Below, in pieces: positions 53,401 to 63,677 of a DNA stretch of 64,000 nucleotides. Below the pieces are notes generated by a model that saw nothing but the letters and a program-made list of their open reading frames with translations, was not told the origin of the DNA and searched no databases. Position numbers and translations under genes: made by a program. Origin of the DNA: Caldicellulosiruptor kronotskyensis 2002 (GTDB lineage Bacteria; Bacillota; Thermoanaerobacteria; Caldicellulosiruptorales; Caldicellulosiruptoraceae); NCBI RefSeq assembly GCF_000166775.1, contig NC_014720.1, forward strand, positions 459,501 through 523,500. The letters run 5' to 3'. How positions within the stretch are numbered: the stretch's first letter is position 1; every line of letters begins with the position of its first letter.

Positions 53401-53907
53401 ATGCTAAAATATCTTTACATAGCATTTTGTTCAATATCAGTGTATATATTTATTATCATTGCTATTAGGCTGTTTGGCAAAAAAGATATTTCGCAGCTAT
53501 CGATTACCGATTTAGTTTTTGTTTTGCTCCTCAGCAATTCTGTTCAAAATGCTATGGTAGGATCTGATTCAAGTCTTTTCGGTGGACTTGTTTCAGCAAC
53601 CTCTCTATTTGCAGTAAACTTTGTTATAAAACTTATTGTATATAGGTTTCCGAAAATAGAACATTTACTTGAAGGTGAACCGTTAATATTGGTCTACAGA
53701 GGGAAAATAAATGAAAAAAATTTAGCTAAAGTAAAAATTACAAAAGAAGAACTGCTTGAAACTGTGAGAGAACATGGAGTGGCGTTGCTTGAAGATGTGG
53801 AGCTTGCTGTTTTGGAAATGGATGGTAATGTGAGTATTATCTCTAAAAAATCAGAAAGTGAATATGTGAAAAAGAAAATACCACCAAGAATAAAAAAACG
53901 AGAATAA
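53401..53907 (+). CDS. DUF421 (YetF-like) membrane protein
   Basis: A 168-residue protein with three N-terminal membrane helices, RLFGKKDISQLSITDLVFVL and LSNSVQNAMVG as family hallmarks, then a soluble DUF421 domain (EGEPLILVYRGKI, EELLETVREHG, VELAVLEMDG). The family occurs in spore-forming and other Firmicutes; its biochemical role is unknown. It is shorter than YetF, lacking a second soluble half. The ATG at 53401 follows AAAAGGAG. Confidence 0.88.
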   Translation: MLKYLYIAFCSISVYIFIIIAIRLFGKKDISQLSITDLVFVLLLSNSVQNAMVGSDSSLFGGLVSATSLFAVNFVIKLIVYRFPKIEHLLEGEPLILVYRGKINEKNLAKVKITKEELLETVREHGVALLEDVELAVLEMDGNVSIISKKSESEYVKKKIPPRIKKRE

Positions 53908-53919
53908 AGCCTTTTTGCC

Positions 53920-54276
53920 TTATTCTCTCCACGGCTGATTTTCAAAAGGAATATAATTTTTTTCATCAACTTCACGTAGATACACATATGTCCATGCCTT
54001 TATAATCTCAGAGTTATTTAATACGACATTAACTTCTTGTCTTTTATAAATTTCTCCTTCATCTTCAAAGTCATCTATTTTTTCAATTGTATTTTCATCA
54101 ACCTTATAAACCTCACCGGCTACCTTGCATCCGTTTTTGGGTACTATTGCAGGATACCAGCTTATCTTGTAAAGGGCATAACCGTTTAAGATAGCATTTC
54201 CAATAAATTTGCAACCACTTAGAAGATAATTATGACTGTTATGTGAAAGAAGAGAACCATAAACAAAAAGGTACAC
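53920..54276 (-). CDS. Gamma-glutamylcyclotransferase-like (AIG2) protein
   Basis: A 118-residue protein with the fold of gamma-glutamylcyclotransferases. FVYGSLL is the substrate loop (YGSL), and DDFEDEGEIYKRQEV includes the likely catalytic glutamate in the D-x-x-E region. Enzymes of this group release 5-oxoproline from gamma-glutamyl compounds, but many members have other amide substrates. The start is a GTG at 54276, with GGGGGG about 13 bases upstream. It lies just downstream of hxlR on the same strand, 50 bases away. Confidence 0.8.
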   Translation of the reverse strand: MYLFVYGSLLSHNSHNYLLSGCKFIGNAILNGYALYKISWYPAIVPKNGCKVAGEVYKVDENTIEKIDDFEDEGEIYKRQEVNVVLNNSEIIKAWTYVYLREVDEKNYIPFENQPWRE

Positions 54277-54325
54277 AATAAACTGTAACCCCCCTAACTA
54301 ACTTGAATTTTAATTTGACAAAAGG

Positions 54326-54712
54326 CTATTCTTCTTGCAAATCACACAACTCTTCATTGCATAAATTGTATTTTAGTTTATATCCGAAATAATCATACTT
54401 ATCAGCCCAATTACACATCATATCTAATATTGGCAGAACATCTTTTCCCTTTTCGGTAAGACTATACTCTACCTTTACAGGAACTTCAGGGTAAACTTTT
54501 CTTGCCACAAGACCATGTTCTTCAAGTTCTCTGAGTTGCTTTGTTAAAATTCTATGGGTAATATCAGGGATTAAGTGCTGCAGCTGAGCAAATCTGAGTG
54601 TACCATATTCTCCTAAATACCACAAAATGAGAGGTTTCCATTTTCCGCCTATGACCTCAAATGCAACTTCTATTTCGCATGTTGCTTCTTTAACTTTTTG
54701 TTTTTGGGTCAT
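54326..54712 (-). CDS. HxlR-family transcriptional regulator
   Basis: A protein of about 128 residues with the HxlR winged helix: EVIGGKWKPLILWYL, RFAQLQHLIPDITHRILTKQ, LRELEEHGLVARKVY and VEYSLTEKG. One cysteine near the N-terminus (ATCEIEVAF) is placed as in the redox-sensing HypR/YodB members, and three more lie near the C-terminus. The ATG at 54712 follows AAGGAAGG. It is divergent from an iron alcohol dehydrogenase and probably controls it; a palindrome sits at its own start point. Confidence 0.9.
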   Translation of the reverse strand: MTQKQKVKEATCEIEVAFEVIGGKWKPLILWYLGEYGTLRFAQLQHLIPDITHRILTKQLRELEEHGLVARKVYPEVPVKVEYSLTEKGKDVLPILDMMCNWADKYDYFGYKLKYNLCNEELCDLQEE

Positions 54713-54732
54713 GTTTGTTAACACCTTCCTTT

Positions 54733-54778
54733 AGTATCATGTATGATACTTTATATCCAAAAAGTGCACTCTTGTAAA
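54733..54778 (-). promoter_or_regulatory. hxlR promoter and 18-bp palindromic operator
   Basis: On the minus strand TTTACA (54773-54778), 17-bp spacer and TATAAA (54750-54755) form the promoter. AGTATCATGTATGATACT (54733-54750), a perfect palindrome with TACT/AGTA ends as in YodB-type boxes, lies over the start point. On the other side TTGACA at 54781-54786 may be the -35 box of the dehydrogenase gene. Confidence 0.68.
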
Positions 54779-54857
54779 CGTTGACAAGAATATTATACTA
54801 AACTTAAAAGGAATTTTGCTTTTAAAGTTTTAGATTGAATTTTGGAGGGATAAAAAT

Positions 54858-56045
54858 ATGGAGAATTTAGTATTTAACTACTTCATACCAACAAAAATAT
54901 TGTTTGGACCAGGAAGTTTGAACAGGCTCAAAGACGAAAATTTGCCCGGAAAGAAAGCCTTGATTGTAATATCTACTGGAACATCTATGAAAAAGTATGG
55001 TTATCTGGACAGGCTTACAGCGATATTAAAAGAAAAGGGAATTGAGTATGTTGTATTTGATAAGATTTTGCCAAATCCTATCAAGAAACATGTTATGGAA
55101 GGGGCAAAATTAGCAAAAGAAGAAGGCTGCGACTTTGTAATTGGTCTTGGTGGAGGAAGTAGCATTGACTCTGCAAAAAGTATTGCTATTATGGCTAAAA
55201 ACGATGGAGATTACTGGGACTATATTGTTGGAGGCAGCGGGAAAGGCAAATTTCCATCAAACGGTGCACTTCCAATTGTTGCAATAACCACAACAGCTGG
55301 AACTGGAACAGAGGCTGACCCTTGGACTGTTATAACAAATGAAGAGACAAACGAGAAGATAGGTTATGGCAACCAGTACACATTTCCAACTTTGTCGGTT
55401 GTAGACCCAGAGCTTATGCTAAGTGTACCACCGCATCTTACTGCTTACCAAGGGTTTGATGCTTTCTTCCATGCAGTTGAAGGGTATATTGCAAAGATTG
55501 CAACTCCAGTAAGTGATATGTTTGCACTCAAAAGCGTTGAGCTTATAGCAAAGTACTTGCCGATTTGTGTAAAAGATGGGACAAATATAGAGGCGAGAAC
55601 ATATGTTGCGCTTGCGAACACGTTGGCAGGGTTTGTTGAGTCGACTTCCAGCTGTACATCAGAGCATTCAATGGAACATGCCCTCTCTGCATTTTATCCA
55701 GATTTGCCACATGGTGCAGGACTTATAATGCTATCTGAAGCTTATCATACATTCTTTGCATCAAAGGTGCCTAAAAAATACATTCAGCTTGCAAGAGCAA
55801 TGGGTGTTGATGTAGAACAACTTCCAGAAGATGAAAGACCGTTTGCATTTATCAAGGCAATGAAAAAGCTTCAGGAAGAGTGTGGAGTTGGGAATTTAAA
55901 GATGTCTGACTATGGAATTAAAGAGGATGAGATTGAAAAGCTTGCTGATAATGCTATAAAAACAATGGGCGGACTTTTTGAGGTTGATCCATATAAGCTT
56001 TCTTTTGAGGAAACTGTACAGATAATGAAAAATGCATATAAATAA
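54858..56045 (+). CDS. Iron-containing alcohol dehydrogenase
   Basis: A 395-residue group III dehydrogenase. It shows IGLGGGSSIDSAK (cofactor loop), TTAGTGTEADPW, GFDAFFHAVEGYI and SEHSMEHALSAFYPDLPHGAG with the metal-binding histidines. Substrate may be butanol, propanediol or another short alcohol or aldehyde. The ATG at 54858 follows GGAGGG. It is divergent from hxlR, whose product may sense electrophiles such as quinones or aldehydes, a setting that suggests detoxification as well as fermentation. It ends with its own terminator. Confidence 0.92.
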   Translation: MENLVFNYFIPTKILFGPGSLNRLKDENLPGKKALIVISTGTSMKKYGYLDRLTAILKEKGIEYVVFDKILPNPIKKHVMEGAKLAKEEGCDFVIGLGGGSSIDSAKSIAIMAKNDGDYWDYIVGGSGKGKFPSNGALPIVAITTTAGTGTEADPWTVITNEETNEKIGYGNQYTFPTLSVVDPELMLSVPPHLTAYQGFDAFFHAVEGYIAKIATPVSDMFALKSVELIAKYLPICVKDGTNIEARTYVALANTLAGFVESTSSCTSEHSMEHALSAFYPDLPHGAGLIMLSEAYHTFFASKVPKKYIQLARAMGVDVEQLPEDERPFAFIKAMKKLQEECGVGNLKMSDYGIKEDEIEKLADNAIKTMGGLFEVDPYKLSFEETVQIMKNAYK

Positions 56046-56076
56046 ATTGTAGAATTTAGATAAGTTTATATTATTC

Positions 56077-56112
56077 AAGCACAGCATAAGTAAAAAACTG
56101 CTGTGCTTATTT
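56077..56112 (+). terminator. Terminator of the alcohol dehydrogenase gene
   Basis: AAGCACAGCA (56077-56086) and TGCTGTGCTT (56099-56108) form a perfect 10-bp stem, followed by ATTTTG. Confidence 0.88.
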
Positions 56113-56280
56113 TGTTTGTTATAAATGAAATATTAAAGAATATTAGAAAAATTTAGTCAATATTGAAATCAAATTTAATTTAATTTTTAGGAGATTTTAG
56201 TCAAATTTTTGGGGTTTAAGTTTGAAATTTAATGTTATATATTATTCTCAAGCCAAAATAAAGGGAGGGAAGATAAAATA

Positions 56281-59200
56281 ATGAAAAAGCGACTTATAGC
56301 ATTTCTTGTGATGTTAATATTTGTCATCTCATTGCTAAATCCAATGTACCTATCATTTTTGACACCGGTTGCAAAAGCTCAAAGCAGCCAAACTAATTTA
56401 AAATTTGACTTTGAAAACGGTATCCAGGGGTGGACAGGAAGAGGTGTTTCAACTACTGTTGCAACCGTTTACGGAGTGGCTTATGAAGGAGACTACTCTT
56501 TAAAAGTTTCGGGCAGAAATTCATCATGGGATGGAGCAGTTGTTGATATTACTTCTAACGTTTCGGTAAATACCACATATACTGTATCTATGTTTGTTTA
56601 TCACAATGATGCAAAGCCGCAAAGATTTGCAGTATACGCATATGTAAAAGACAGTGCAGGTGAAAAATATATACAGATTGCAGATAAGGTAGTAATGCCA
56701 AATTACTGGAAACAAATATTTGGTAAATTTACTATTAGTACATCTAATCCTCTCCAAATAGTTAAACTTCTTGTATGTGTCCCTTCTAACAAATCACTTG
56801 AATTTTATCTTGACAGTGTGATTGTAACATCTGCTCAGCCAACTTCATCAGGCATTGTAAAATCATCTACGTTTGAAAGCGGTAGCACCGAAGGCTGGCA
56901 GGCAAGAGGAACTGGCACTGATGCACAAATATCTGTTGTTGACACAGTTGCACATACAGGTAGCAAGAGTTTATATGTAACCGGAAGAGCACAGACATGG
57001 CAGGGTGCTCAAATAGATATGACAAGTGTGCTTGAGAAGGGTAAGGATTATCAGTTCAGTATATGGGTGTATCAAAATAGTGGAAAAGACCAACAGATTA
57101 CTTTGACAATGTATAGAAAAAATGCAGACAATACAGAAAATTATGATACTATAAAATGGAAACAAACAGTTCCATCAGGAACATGGACAGAGGTTACAGG
57201 TTCATATACTGTCCCTCAAACGGCAACTCAGCTTATATTCTATGTTGAATCACCGGCCCTTGATTTTGATTTTTACCTTGACGATTTTACAGCAATTGAC
57301 AAAAATCCTCCTGTTGTAAATCCAGGACTCATTAAGTCTTGTACATTTGAAAGTGGTACTACAGAAGATTTTGTACCAAGAGGAAGTAGTGTTTCATTAA
57401 CCGTTGTTGACAATGTCTATTATCATTCAGGAACTAAAGCTTTGTATGTAAGCGGAAGGGCATCAACATGGAATGGTGCCCAGATAGATATGACAAGTCT
57501 ACTTGAAAAAGGTAAGGACTATCAATTTAGTATATGGGTATATCAGAACAGTGGAAGTGACCAGAAGATAACTCTCACAATGCAAAGAAAAAATACAGAT
57601 GGTAGTACTAACTATGATTCTATAAAGTATCAGCAAACAGTTCCATCGGGAGCATGGACAGAACTTTCAGGTTCATACACAGTACCTCAAACAGCAACAC
57701 AGCTTATATTCTATGTTGAGTCACCAAATGCTACCTTGAGCTTTTATCTTGACGATTTTACAGCAATTGACAAAAATCCAGTTACAATTCCCGCTGCTGT
57801 AAAACAGCCAGAATGGGAGATTCCATCACTTTGTCAGCAGTACAGCCAGTATTTCAAAATTGGTGTCGCAATACCATATAAGGTTCTGCAAAACCCTGTT
57901 GAAAGTGCAATGGTACTGAAGCACTTCAACAGCATAACAGCTGAAAATGAAATGAAACCAGATGCGCTGCAAAGAACAGAAGGTCAGTTTAATTTTACTA
58001 TAGCAGACCAGTATGTTAACTTTGCGCAACAAAATGGCATTGGAATAAGAGGACATACACTTGTTTGGCATAGCCAAGTGCCCAACTGGTTCTTCCAGCA
58101 CAGTGACGGAACGCCGCTTGATCCAAGCAATCCAGAGGATAAACAACTTTTAAGAGATAGATTAAGAACTCATATTCAGACTGTTATGTCAAGGTATCAA
58201 GGTAAAATTTATGCATGGGATGTTGTAAACGAAGCTATTGACGAAAGCCAGCCAGATGGCTATCGAAGAAGTGAATGGTACAGAATTCTTGGACCAACAC
58301 CCGAGACAAATGGTATTCCAGAATACATTGTGCTTGCATTCCAGTATGCAAGACAAGCAGACCCAAGTGCAAAACTCTTTTATAACGATTACAGCACAGA
58401 AAATCCAAAGAAAAGACAGTTTATATACAACATGGTCAAAAAATTGCACGATATGGACTTAATTGATGGTGTTGGTTTGCAAGGGCATATTAATGTGGAT
58501 TCTCCAACAGTAAAAGAGATAGAAGACACAATCAATCTATTCTCAACAATTCCTGGGCTTGAGATTCAAGTAACAGAGCTTGACATAAGTGTTTACACAA
58601 GTAGCAGCCAGCGTTATGACACTCTACCGCAAGATGTAGCAATCAAACAAGCATTAAAGTTCAAAGAACTATTTGAGATGTTAAAACGTCACAGTGACAG
58701 AATTACAAATGTAACGCTTTGGGGTCTTAAAGATGATTATTCATGGCTATCAAAAGATAGGAACAACTGGCCATTGCTTTTCGATAGCAATTACCAGGCA
58801 AAATACAGCTACTGGGCAATTGTTGAACCTTCAGTTTTGCCTCTTGCAATAAACAAGGCATATGCTATAAATGCATCAGCTACAATAGATGGTGTTATGG
58901 ACAGAGAATACAGAGGTGCTGTTCCGATTGAAATTAAAGATGATGCGGGAAATACAAAAGCTACAGCGAGGATGCTTTGGAATGCTAATGAAGTATATTT
59001 GTACGTATACGTAAATGACGCAATATACAATCCATCAACTGATTATGTTATGATATGTATTGACCAAGACAATGCAAAACTTCCTGAATTCAAATCAGAC
59101 GATTTCTGGGCTATTATAACAAGAGGTGGCGTTTTGACTGAACTTCAAGATGGCAAGGTTGCAGCATATAAAGTTGTATCAAAGCAAGATTCATATGTTG

Positions 59201-61299
59201 TTGAAGCTAAGATACTTCTTGACAATCAACTTTCCAAAGGAACTAACATTGGATTTGATTTAGTAGTAAGGGATGATGCTAACGTTTTCTGCTGGAATGA
59301 TAAGACAAATTCTCAGTTATATGCAACAGACAATTATGGAATTTTAAGCATGTCAGATAGCATAAAGTTTGCAACAGTTTACAAAGGTACACCTAAGATA
59401 GATGGTGAAGCGGATGCTATTTGGGACTTTGCAACACAGATAACAACACAAACACCAATTCAGGTAAGTGGCACAGTATATGCAGCAGCTTATGCAAATG
59501 TCAAACTTTTATGGGATGAAACTGCTCTGTATATTTGGGCAGACGTATATGACCCACTTTTAAACAAAGCTAATGCAAATCCATGGGAACAGGATTCGAT
59601 TGAATTCTTTGTAGATGAGAATAATCATAAAACCTCTTTCTATGAAGATGACGATGTTCAATACAGAGTGAACTACGAAAACACACAGACATTTGGTACA
59701 AATGGTTCAGCACAGAACTTTATAACAAGCACGAAGATAACTCCATTTGGATACACAGTTGAAGCGAAAGTATATATGAGAACAACAGTTCTTTCTGAAG
59801 GCATGATAATAGGTTTTGATGTTCAGGTAAACGATGCTGATCATACAGGTAGAAGAGTAAATGTGATTACTTGGAACGACAAGAGTGGAAATGACTGGAG
59901 AGATACTACTGGATTTGGGTGCATTGAATTGGCACTATTTAAGAATAAAAATCTTAAACAGCTTAATATCAGTACAGGCACATTATCACCTGCATTTAAT
60001 AAAGATATAACAGCTTACACTGTAACAGTGCCTTATGAAACATCTTCAATTACAGTCACTGCAGTACCAGAGGTTCCAACATCATTGGTTTATATCAATG
60101 ACGTTTTGGGTAATACAAATGCTATATCATTGAATGTTGGTGTCAATACAATAAGAGTAAAGGTGGTTGCTGATGATAATTCTGAAAAGATTTATACTAT
60201 AACAGTTACAAGAAATGCTCAAACAACTACTTCACCGTCGACAATAATTCCATCAACGCCTTCAACAGGTGCATCTACCACAACACAACAAACTCAGCAA
60301 ACTCAACAAACACAACAGCAACAACAAACACAGACGCAAACTTCAGCACAACAGCTACAGCAAACTCAACAAGTAACTTCTCAAAATTCTGCAACAATTA
60401 AGGTTGAAGCTGACAAACCAGCAACAGTAAATCTTGGACAGGATACAAAGGTTATAGTTGTACCTGATGCTGTAACAAATAAAAATGCAGTTATCAATGT
60501 AGAAAAAGTTGAAAAAACACCTGTAGCTGTTAACATTGGTACAGTTATTGCACCGGCTATTAAGGTTAACGTTGAAAATGCGGATATAGTGAAACCTGTT
60601 CAAATAGAAATAAAAGTTGATCCAGAAGTTTTTAAAGATAACAAGATACCTGTTGCATTTGTCATAGATGAAGCAAACAAACCTACACTTGTTCCAGTTA
60701 AGAAGGGTTTAAACAAAGTTGTTGTAAATACTACAAAAGAAGGAACAATAATGGTTGTTTCAGCAAAGCTTGAAGAGGTTTATAAAGATATTACAAATAC
60801 ACATTGGGCATATGACACATTCAAGCAGGCTGTAACATCTGGATTGGTTGTTGGCTATAACGACATGACACTAAGACCTGCAAAAAATGTGACACTTGCT
60901 GAAGCAGCAGTTATTGTCCAAAGAGCATTCGAAGTTCAAGCAAAAGATGCTACAAAGCCTTCAAATGTTCCTGACTGGGCAGCAACAGCTGTGAAAGCTT
61001 TGCTTGATAATGAAGTTATTTCTGAAGTAGAAGATGCAAACAAACCACTTACACGAATTGAAGCAGTTTCAATCATAATGAAGACCTTAGAAAAGATTGG
61101 TGTGACGGTTGAACCAGCTGAAATTGAGTTTAGTGATCTGTTTGACCAGTCATCGATAGATGTTGAATATCTTGCAAAAGCATACAAGCTTGGTATTGTT
61201 AAAGGCTATCCAGATGGAACATTCAGACCTCAAAATACAATCACGAGAGCTGAACTTTTGACAATATTATTCAGAGCACTTAACAATCTCAAAAAGTAA
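56281..61299 (+). CDS. S-layer-anchored multidomain xylanase: CBM22 x3 - GH10 - CBM9 x2 - cadherin-like - SLH x3
   Basis: A 1,672-residue exported enzyme. The signal peptide ends near residue 34 (AKA). Three CBM22-type modules lie at about 39-185, 196-340 and 357-505; the second and third are nearly alike. GH10 spans about 520-855 with acid/base E651 (WDVVNEA) and nucleophile E766 (VTELDIS). Two CBM9 modules (about 862-1030, 1037-1220) and a cadherin-like domain (1223-1315) follow, then a Q/T linker with several QQTQQ units, a beta domain, and three SLH repeats from about 1500, of which the last ([10 protein letters not shown]) is best conserved. It degrades xylan at the cell surface. The architecture matches the large SLH-xylanases of Caldicellulosiruptor. 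The ATG at 56281 follows AAGGGAGGG. Confidence 0.95.
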   Translation: MKKRLIAFLVMLIFVISLLNPMYLSFLTPVAKAQSSQTNLKFDFENGIQGWTGRGVSTTVATVYGVAYEGDYSLKVSGRNSSWDGAVVDITSNVSVNTTYTVSMFVYHNDAKPQRFAVYAYVKDSAGEKYIQIADKVVMPNYWKQIFGKFTISTSNPLQIVKLLVCVPSNKSLEFYLDSVIVTSAQPTSSGIVKSSTFESGSTEGWQARGTGTDAQISVVDTVAHTGSKSLYVTGRAQTWQGAQIDMTSVLEKGKDYQFSIWVYQNSGKDQQITLTMYRKNADNTENYDTIKWKQTVPSGTWTEVTGSYTVPQTATQLIFYVESPALDFDFYLDDFTAIDKNPPVVNPGLIKSCTFESGTTEDFVPRGSSVSLTVVDNVYYHSGTKALYVSGRASTWNGAQIDMTSLLEKGKDYQFSIWVYQNSGSDQKITLTMQRKNTDGSTNYDSIKYQQTVPSGAWTELSGSYTVPQTATQLIFYVESPNATLSFYLDDFTAIDKNPVTIPAAVKQPEWEIPSLCQQYSQYFKIGVAIPYKVLQNPVESAMVLKHFNSITAENEMKPDALQRTEGQFNFTIADQYVNFAQQNGIGIRGHTLVWHSQVPNWFFQHSDGTPLDPSNPEDKQLLRDRLRTHIQTVMSRYQGKIYAWDVVNEAIDESQPDGYRRSEWYRILGPTPETNGIPEYIVLAFQYARQADPSAKLFYNDYSTENPKKRQFIYNMVKKLHDMDLIDGVGLQGHINVDSPTVKEIEDTINLFSTIPGLEIQVTELDISVYTSSSQRYDTLPQDVAIKQALKFKELFEMLKRHSDRITNVTLWGLKDDYSWLSKDRNNWPLLFDSNYQAKYSYWAIVEPSVLPLAINKAYAINASATIDGVMDREYRGAVPIEIKDDAGNTKATARMLWNANEVYLYVYVNDAIYNPSTDYVMICIDQDNAKLPEFKSDDFWAIITRGGVLTELQDGKVAAYKVVSKQDSYVVEAKILLDNQLSKGTNIGFDLVVRDDANVFCWNDKTNSQLYATDNYGILSMSDSIKFATVYKGTPKIDGEADAIWDFATQITTQTPIQVSGTVYAAAYANVKLLWDETALYIWADVYDPLLNKANANPWEQDSIEFFVDENNHKTSFYEDDDVQYRVNYENTQTFGTNGSAQNFITSTKITPFGYTVEAKVYMRTTVLSEGMIIGFDVQVNDADHTGRRVNVITWNDKSGNDWRDTTGFGCIELALFKNKNLKQLNISTGTLSPAFNKDITAYTVTVPYETSSITVTAVPEVPTSLVYINDVLGNTNAISLNVGVNTIRVKVVADDNSEKIYTITVTRNAQTTTSPSTIIPSTPSTGASTTTQQTQQTQQTQQQQQTQTQTSAQQLQQTQQVTSQNSATIKVEADKPATVNLGQDTKVIVVPDAVTNKNAVINVEKVEKTPVAVNIGTVIAPAIKVNVENADIVKPVQIEIKVDPEVFKDNKIPVAFVIDEANKPTLVPVKKGLNKVVVNTTKEGTIMVVSAKLEEVYKDITNTHWAYDTFKQAVTSGLVVGYNDMTLRPAKNVTLAEAAVIVQRAFEVQAKDATKPSNVPDWAATAVKALLDNEVISEVEDANKPLTRIEAVSIIMKTLEKIGVTVEPAEIEFSDLFDQSSIDVEYLAKAYKLGIVKGYPDGTFRPQNTITRAELLTILFRALNNLKK

Positions 61300-61308
61300 A
61301 CTATAATA

Positions 61309-61347
61309 AAGGGAGCTGAGCCCAAAAAAACATTGGCCAGCTCCCTT
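61309..61347. terminator. Bidirectional terminator after the xylanase gene
   Basis: AAGGGAGCTG (61309-61318) and CAGCTCCCTT (61338-61347) form a perfect 10-bp stem between convergent genes. Confidence 0.88.
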
Positions 61348-61370
61348 ACTTAATTTTATGGAGAAAATCT

Positions 61371-63260
61371 TTAGTCTTCCTCCAACACCTTCCACAAAGG
61401 TTTGTTCTTTTTCTTCAAAACCACATCATCATCTTTCAACTGCAGTGGCATGACAGATACAACAATGTGCTTGTGTTTTAAAAGTTCTTTTTCTATAAAC
61501 AGCCATGTATGGTTGTGCAAAACCTTTTGCCACCAGCGCTGTACGGTAAATTTGGGTATGATGACTGTTATCATGTCCCCCTTTTGATAGTTGTACTCTT
61601 CTGACTTTATATACTCTAAAAGCGGTTCTAATATTTTTCTATAAGGTGAATACCTTATTACAAGTGGGATGGAACAATTGAGCATTTTATATCTTTCTTG
61701 TAGCTTTTTTGCCTGCTCTTCATTTATTGATACATTAAAAGCAATTATATTGTCTGAGATTGTCTTTGCAAATCTTAAAGCACGAATGCTTGCCTTGTTT
61801 AAACTTTCAATTGGAACAATAACCCTGTTTCTATATATATTGTGTTCAACATCCAAAAGTTCTTTATCTTCAGGTGTTACTCTCAGCTGGTCGGCAACGG
61901 CAATATAATGAAGCTTTACCTTTATCATTGCAAAGACAAGTAGAGGAATTAAAAGAACAACAATCCACGCACCTTCTTTGAATTTAGTTATTGCAATTAT
62001 AATGACAACAACAAATGTTGTGAGTGCACCAAATCCGTTTATAAATGCTTTTATATGCCAGTGATTGCCTTTGTTTCTAAGCCACCTTACAAACATACCT
62101 GATTGAGATAGTGTAAATGATATAAAAACACCAACCGCATAAAGTCCAATGAGTGCTGTAACGTTACCATTAAATGCTACAATCAAAAGGGCGGATACCA
62201 AAGCAAGGATGATAATTCCATTTGAGTATGAGAGCTTGTCACCTTTGAGACTCAGCTGCCTTGGAACAAATTCTTCTTTTGCCATGACAGCAACAAGCAT
62301 TGGAAAACCCGAAAATGCTGTGTTTGCAGCAAAAACAAGGATTATAAAGGTTGTTGCAGCAACAATGTAATACATAAAGCTTTTGCCAAAAATTTCTTGC
62401 GCCATCAAAACAAGCATAGCACCTTCAGAAGGAACTATATGGTAGTGTGTTGCCAAAAGTGTTGTTCCGCCAAATAACACGAGGATTATCAACGATAATA
62501 AAAGCAAAACAGTTTTAGCATGTTTTGTTGCCGGGTCTTTAAAGTTTGGAACAGCATTTGATACAGCCTCAATTCCAGTCAGTGCTGTGCACCCGCTTGC
62601 AAATGCCTTCAAAAGCAAAACGAGAGTAACAGGATGTGAAGAATAATTTACTTTTGGCTCTGGCGGAACATATCCCATCTTTAGCTTTATATATCCACCT
62701 AAAATTAAAGCCAAAATTGAAAACATAAAAGCATAAGCAGGTATACCAAATATTCTGGATGATTCTCTTATTCCTCTTAAATTTCCAATCATCAAAAATA
62801 GAACTAAAAATAGACATAGGGCAATCTTATAAGGCTTTAAAAATTCAAGTGCGGTTACAATCTGGTCAACACCCGACGAGATAGAAACTGCTACTGTCAA
62901 GATGTAGTCAACTGACAAAGCTGCTCCTGCCACAATGCCTGCCAAAACGCCGAGGTTGTCCTTCGCGACAATGAAAGCGCCGCCACCATTTGGATAGTTT
63001 TCAATAGTTTGTCTGTAAGAGAGCATTAAAATAAAAAGAAGTATTATGATTGCAGTAGTTACAACAGATATTTCTTTAAAAGCAAGAAATCCTATTGCAG
63101 GCAAGAGTACATACAAAATTTCTTGTCCAGCGTATGCAACTGATGATATAGCATCGCTTGACAAAATTGGCAATCCCCATAAAACACCATATTTTTCTGT
63201 CTTTTCAGCTTCGTTTGGCAGAGGCTTTCCTATGAGAATTCTTTTGAGCTTCTCAAACAA
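61371..63260 (-). CDS. APC-superfamily permease, KimA-like potassium or amino-acid transporter
   Basis: A 629-residue protein with about twelve membrane helices and a C-terminal cytosolic domain of some 170 residues. SSDAISSVAYAGQEIL near the start, GGGAFIVAKDN, ALSVDYILTVAVSISSGVD and ALTGIEAVSNAVPNFKDP are shared with KimA/YdaO of Bacillus, a proton-driven high-affinity K+ importer that c-di-AMP inhibits. The length also fits. The start is the TTG at 63260 with AAAGGAGG nine bases upstream. No riboswitch is seen upstream, unlike Bacillus kimA, but a c-di-AMP riboswitch lies elsewhere in the window. Amino-acid transport cannot be excluded. Confidence 0.85.
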   Translation of the reverse strand: MFEKLKRILIGKPLPNEAEKTEKYGVLWGLPILSSDAISSVAYAGQEILYVLLPAIGFLAFKEISVVTTAIIILLFILMLSYRQTIENYPNGGGAFIVAKDNLGVLAGIVAGAALSVDYILTVAVSISSGVDQIVTALEFLKPYKIALCLFLVLFLMIGNLRGIRESSRIFGIPAYAFMFSILALILGGYIKLKMGYVPPEPKVNYSSHPVTLVLLLKAFASGCTALTGIEAVSNAVPNFKDPATKHAKTVLLLLSLIILVLFGGTTLLATHYHIVPSEGAMLVLMAQEIFGKSFMYYIVAATTFIILVFAANTAFSGFPMLVAVMAKEEFVPRQLSLKGDKLSYSNGIIILALVSALLIVAFNGNVTALIGLYAVGVFISFTLSQSGMFVRWLRNKGNHWHIKAFINGFGALTTFVVVIIIAITKFKEGAWIVVLLIPLLVFAMIKVKLHYIAVADQLRVTPEDKELLDVEHNIYRNRVIVPIESLNKASIRALRFAKTISDNIIAFNVSINEEQAKKLQERYKMLNCSIPLVIRYSPYRKILEPLLEYIKSEEYNYQKGDMITVIIPKFTVQRWWQKVLHNHTWLFIEKELLKHKHIVVSVMPLQLKDDDVVLKKKNKPLWKVLEED

Positions 63261-63677
63261 GCTAAAATTCCTCCTTTAACTTGATGATTTTAAGCCTATT
63301 TCAGATGATTACAAAATTATATTCCCCGGAAAGCTTTATTTCAATTGTTATTTTGATGTTTTAAGATAAAAGGAATACAAAGAATTGTAGAGGTTTTGAA
63401 CAAAGAATAAACAGTTTCAAAAGACAAGCAAAGGGCTTGATTTTACTTATCTTTTTCAAATAAAAGCTAAAATAAGGTAAAAAAAATATGTACAAAAACA
63501 AAAGAGACAATTTGGTGAAAATTTATATTTTCCATTGATAAATTTGAGTGTCGTTTAAAAAGATTTAGCTGATTTTCCTTAGGTAATTTTAGATTTTTCA
63601 TCTTGAAAAGTGAATAAAAATATTAGAAAATAAAATTAGTTTAGAAAAACAAAAAATATTTTAGGTAGGTGAAAAAG
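63261..63677. other. Divergent AT-rich intergenic region
   Basis: About 417 bases between the KimA-like gene and the GH127 gene, which diverge. It must hold both promoters, but I see no clear -35/-10 pair of good spacing, no riboswitch and no strong hairpin; it is very A/T-rich with several TTTAGA/TTTTCA-like runs. Confidence 0.5.

Noticed and set aside
60235-60420. Repeat array in the Q/T-coding linker of the xylanase
   Set aside because: The short CAACAAACTCAG-like repeats encode the flexible linker; not a CRISPR or separate repeat element.
63261-63677. Second c-di-AMP riboswitch in front of the KimA-like gene
   Set aside because: None of the conserved aptamer blocks is present on the minus strand.
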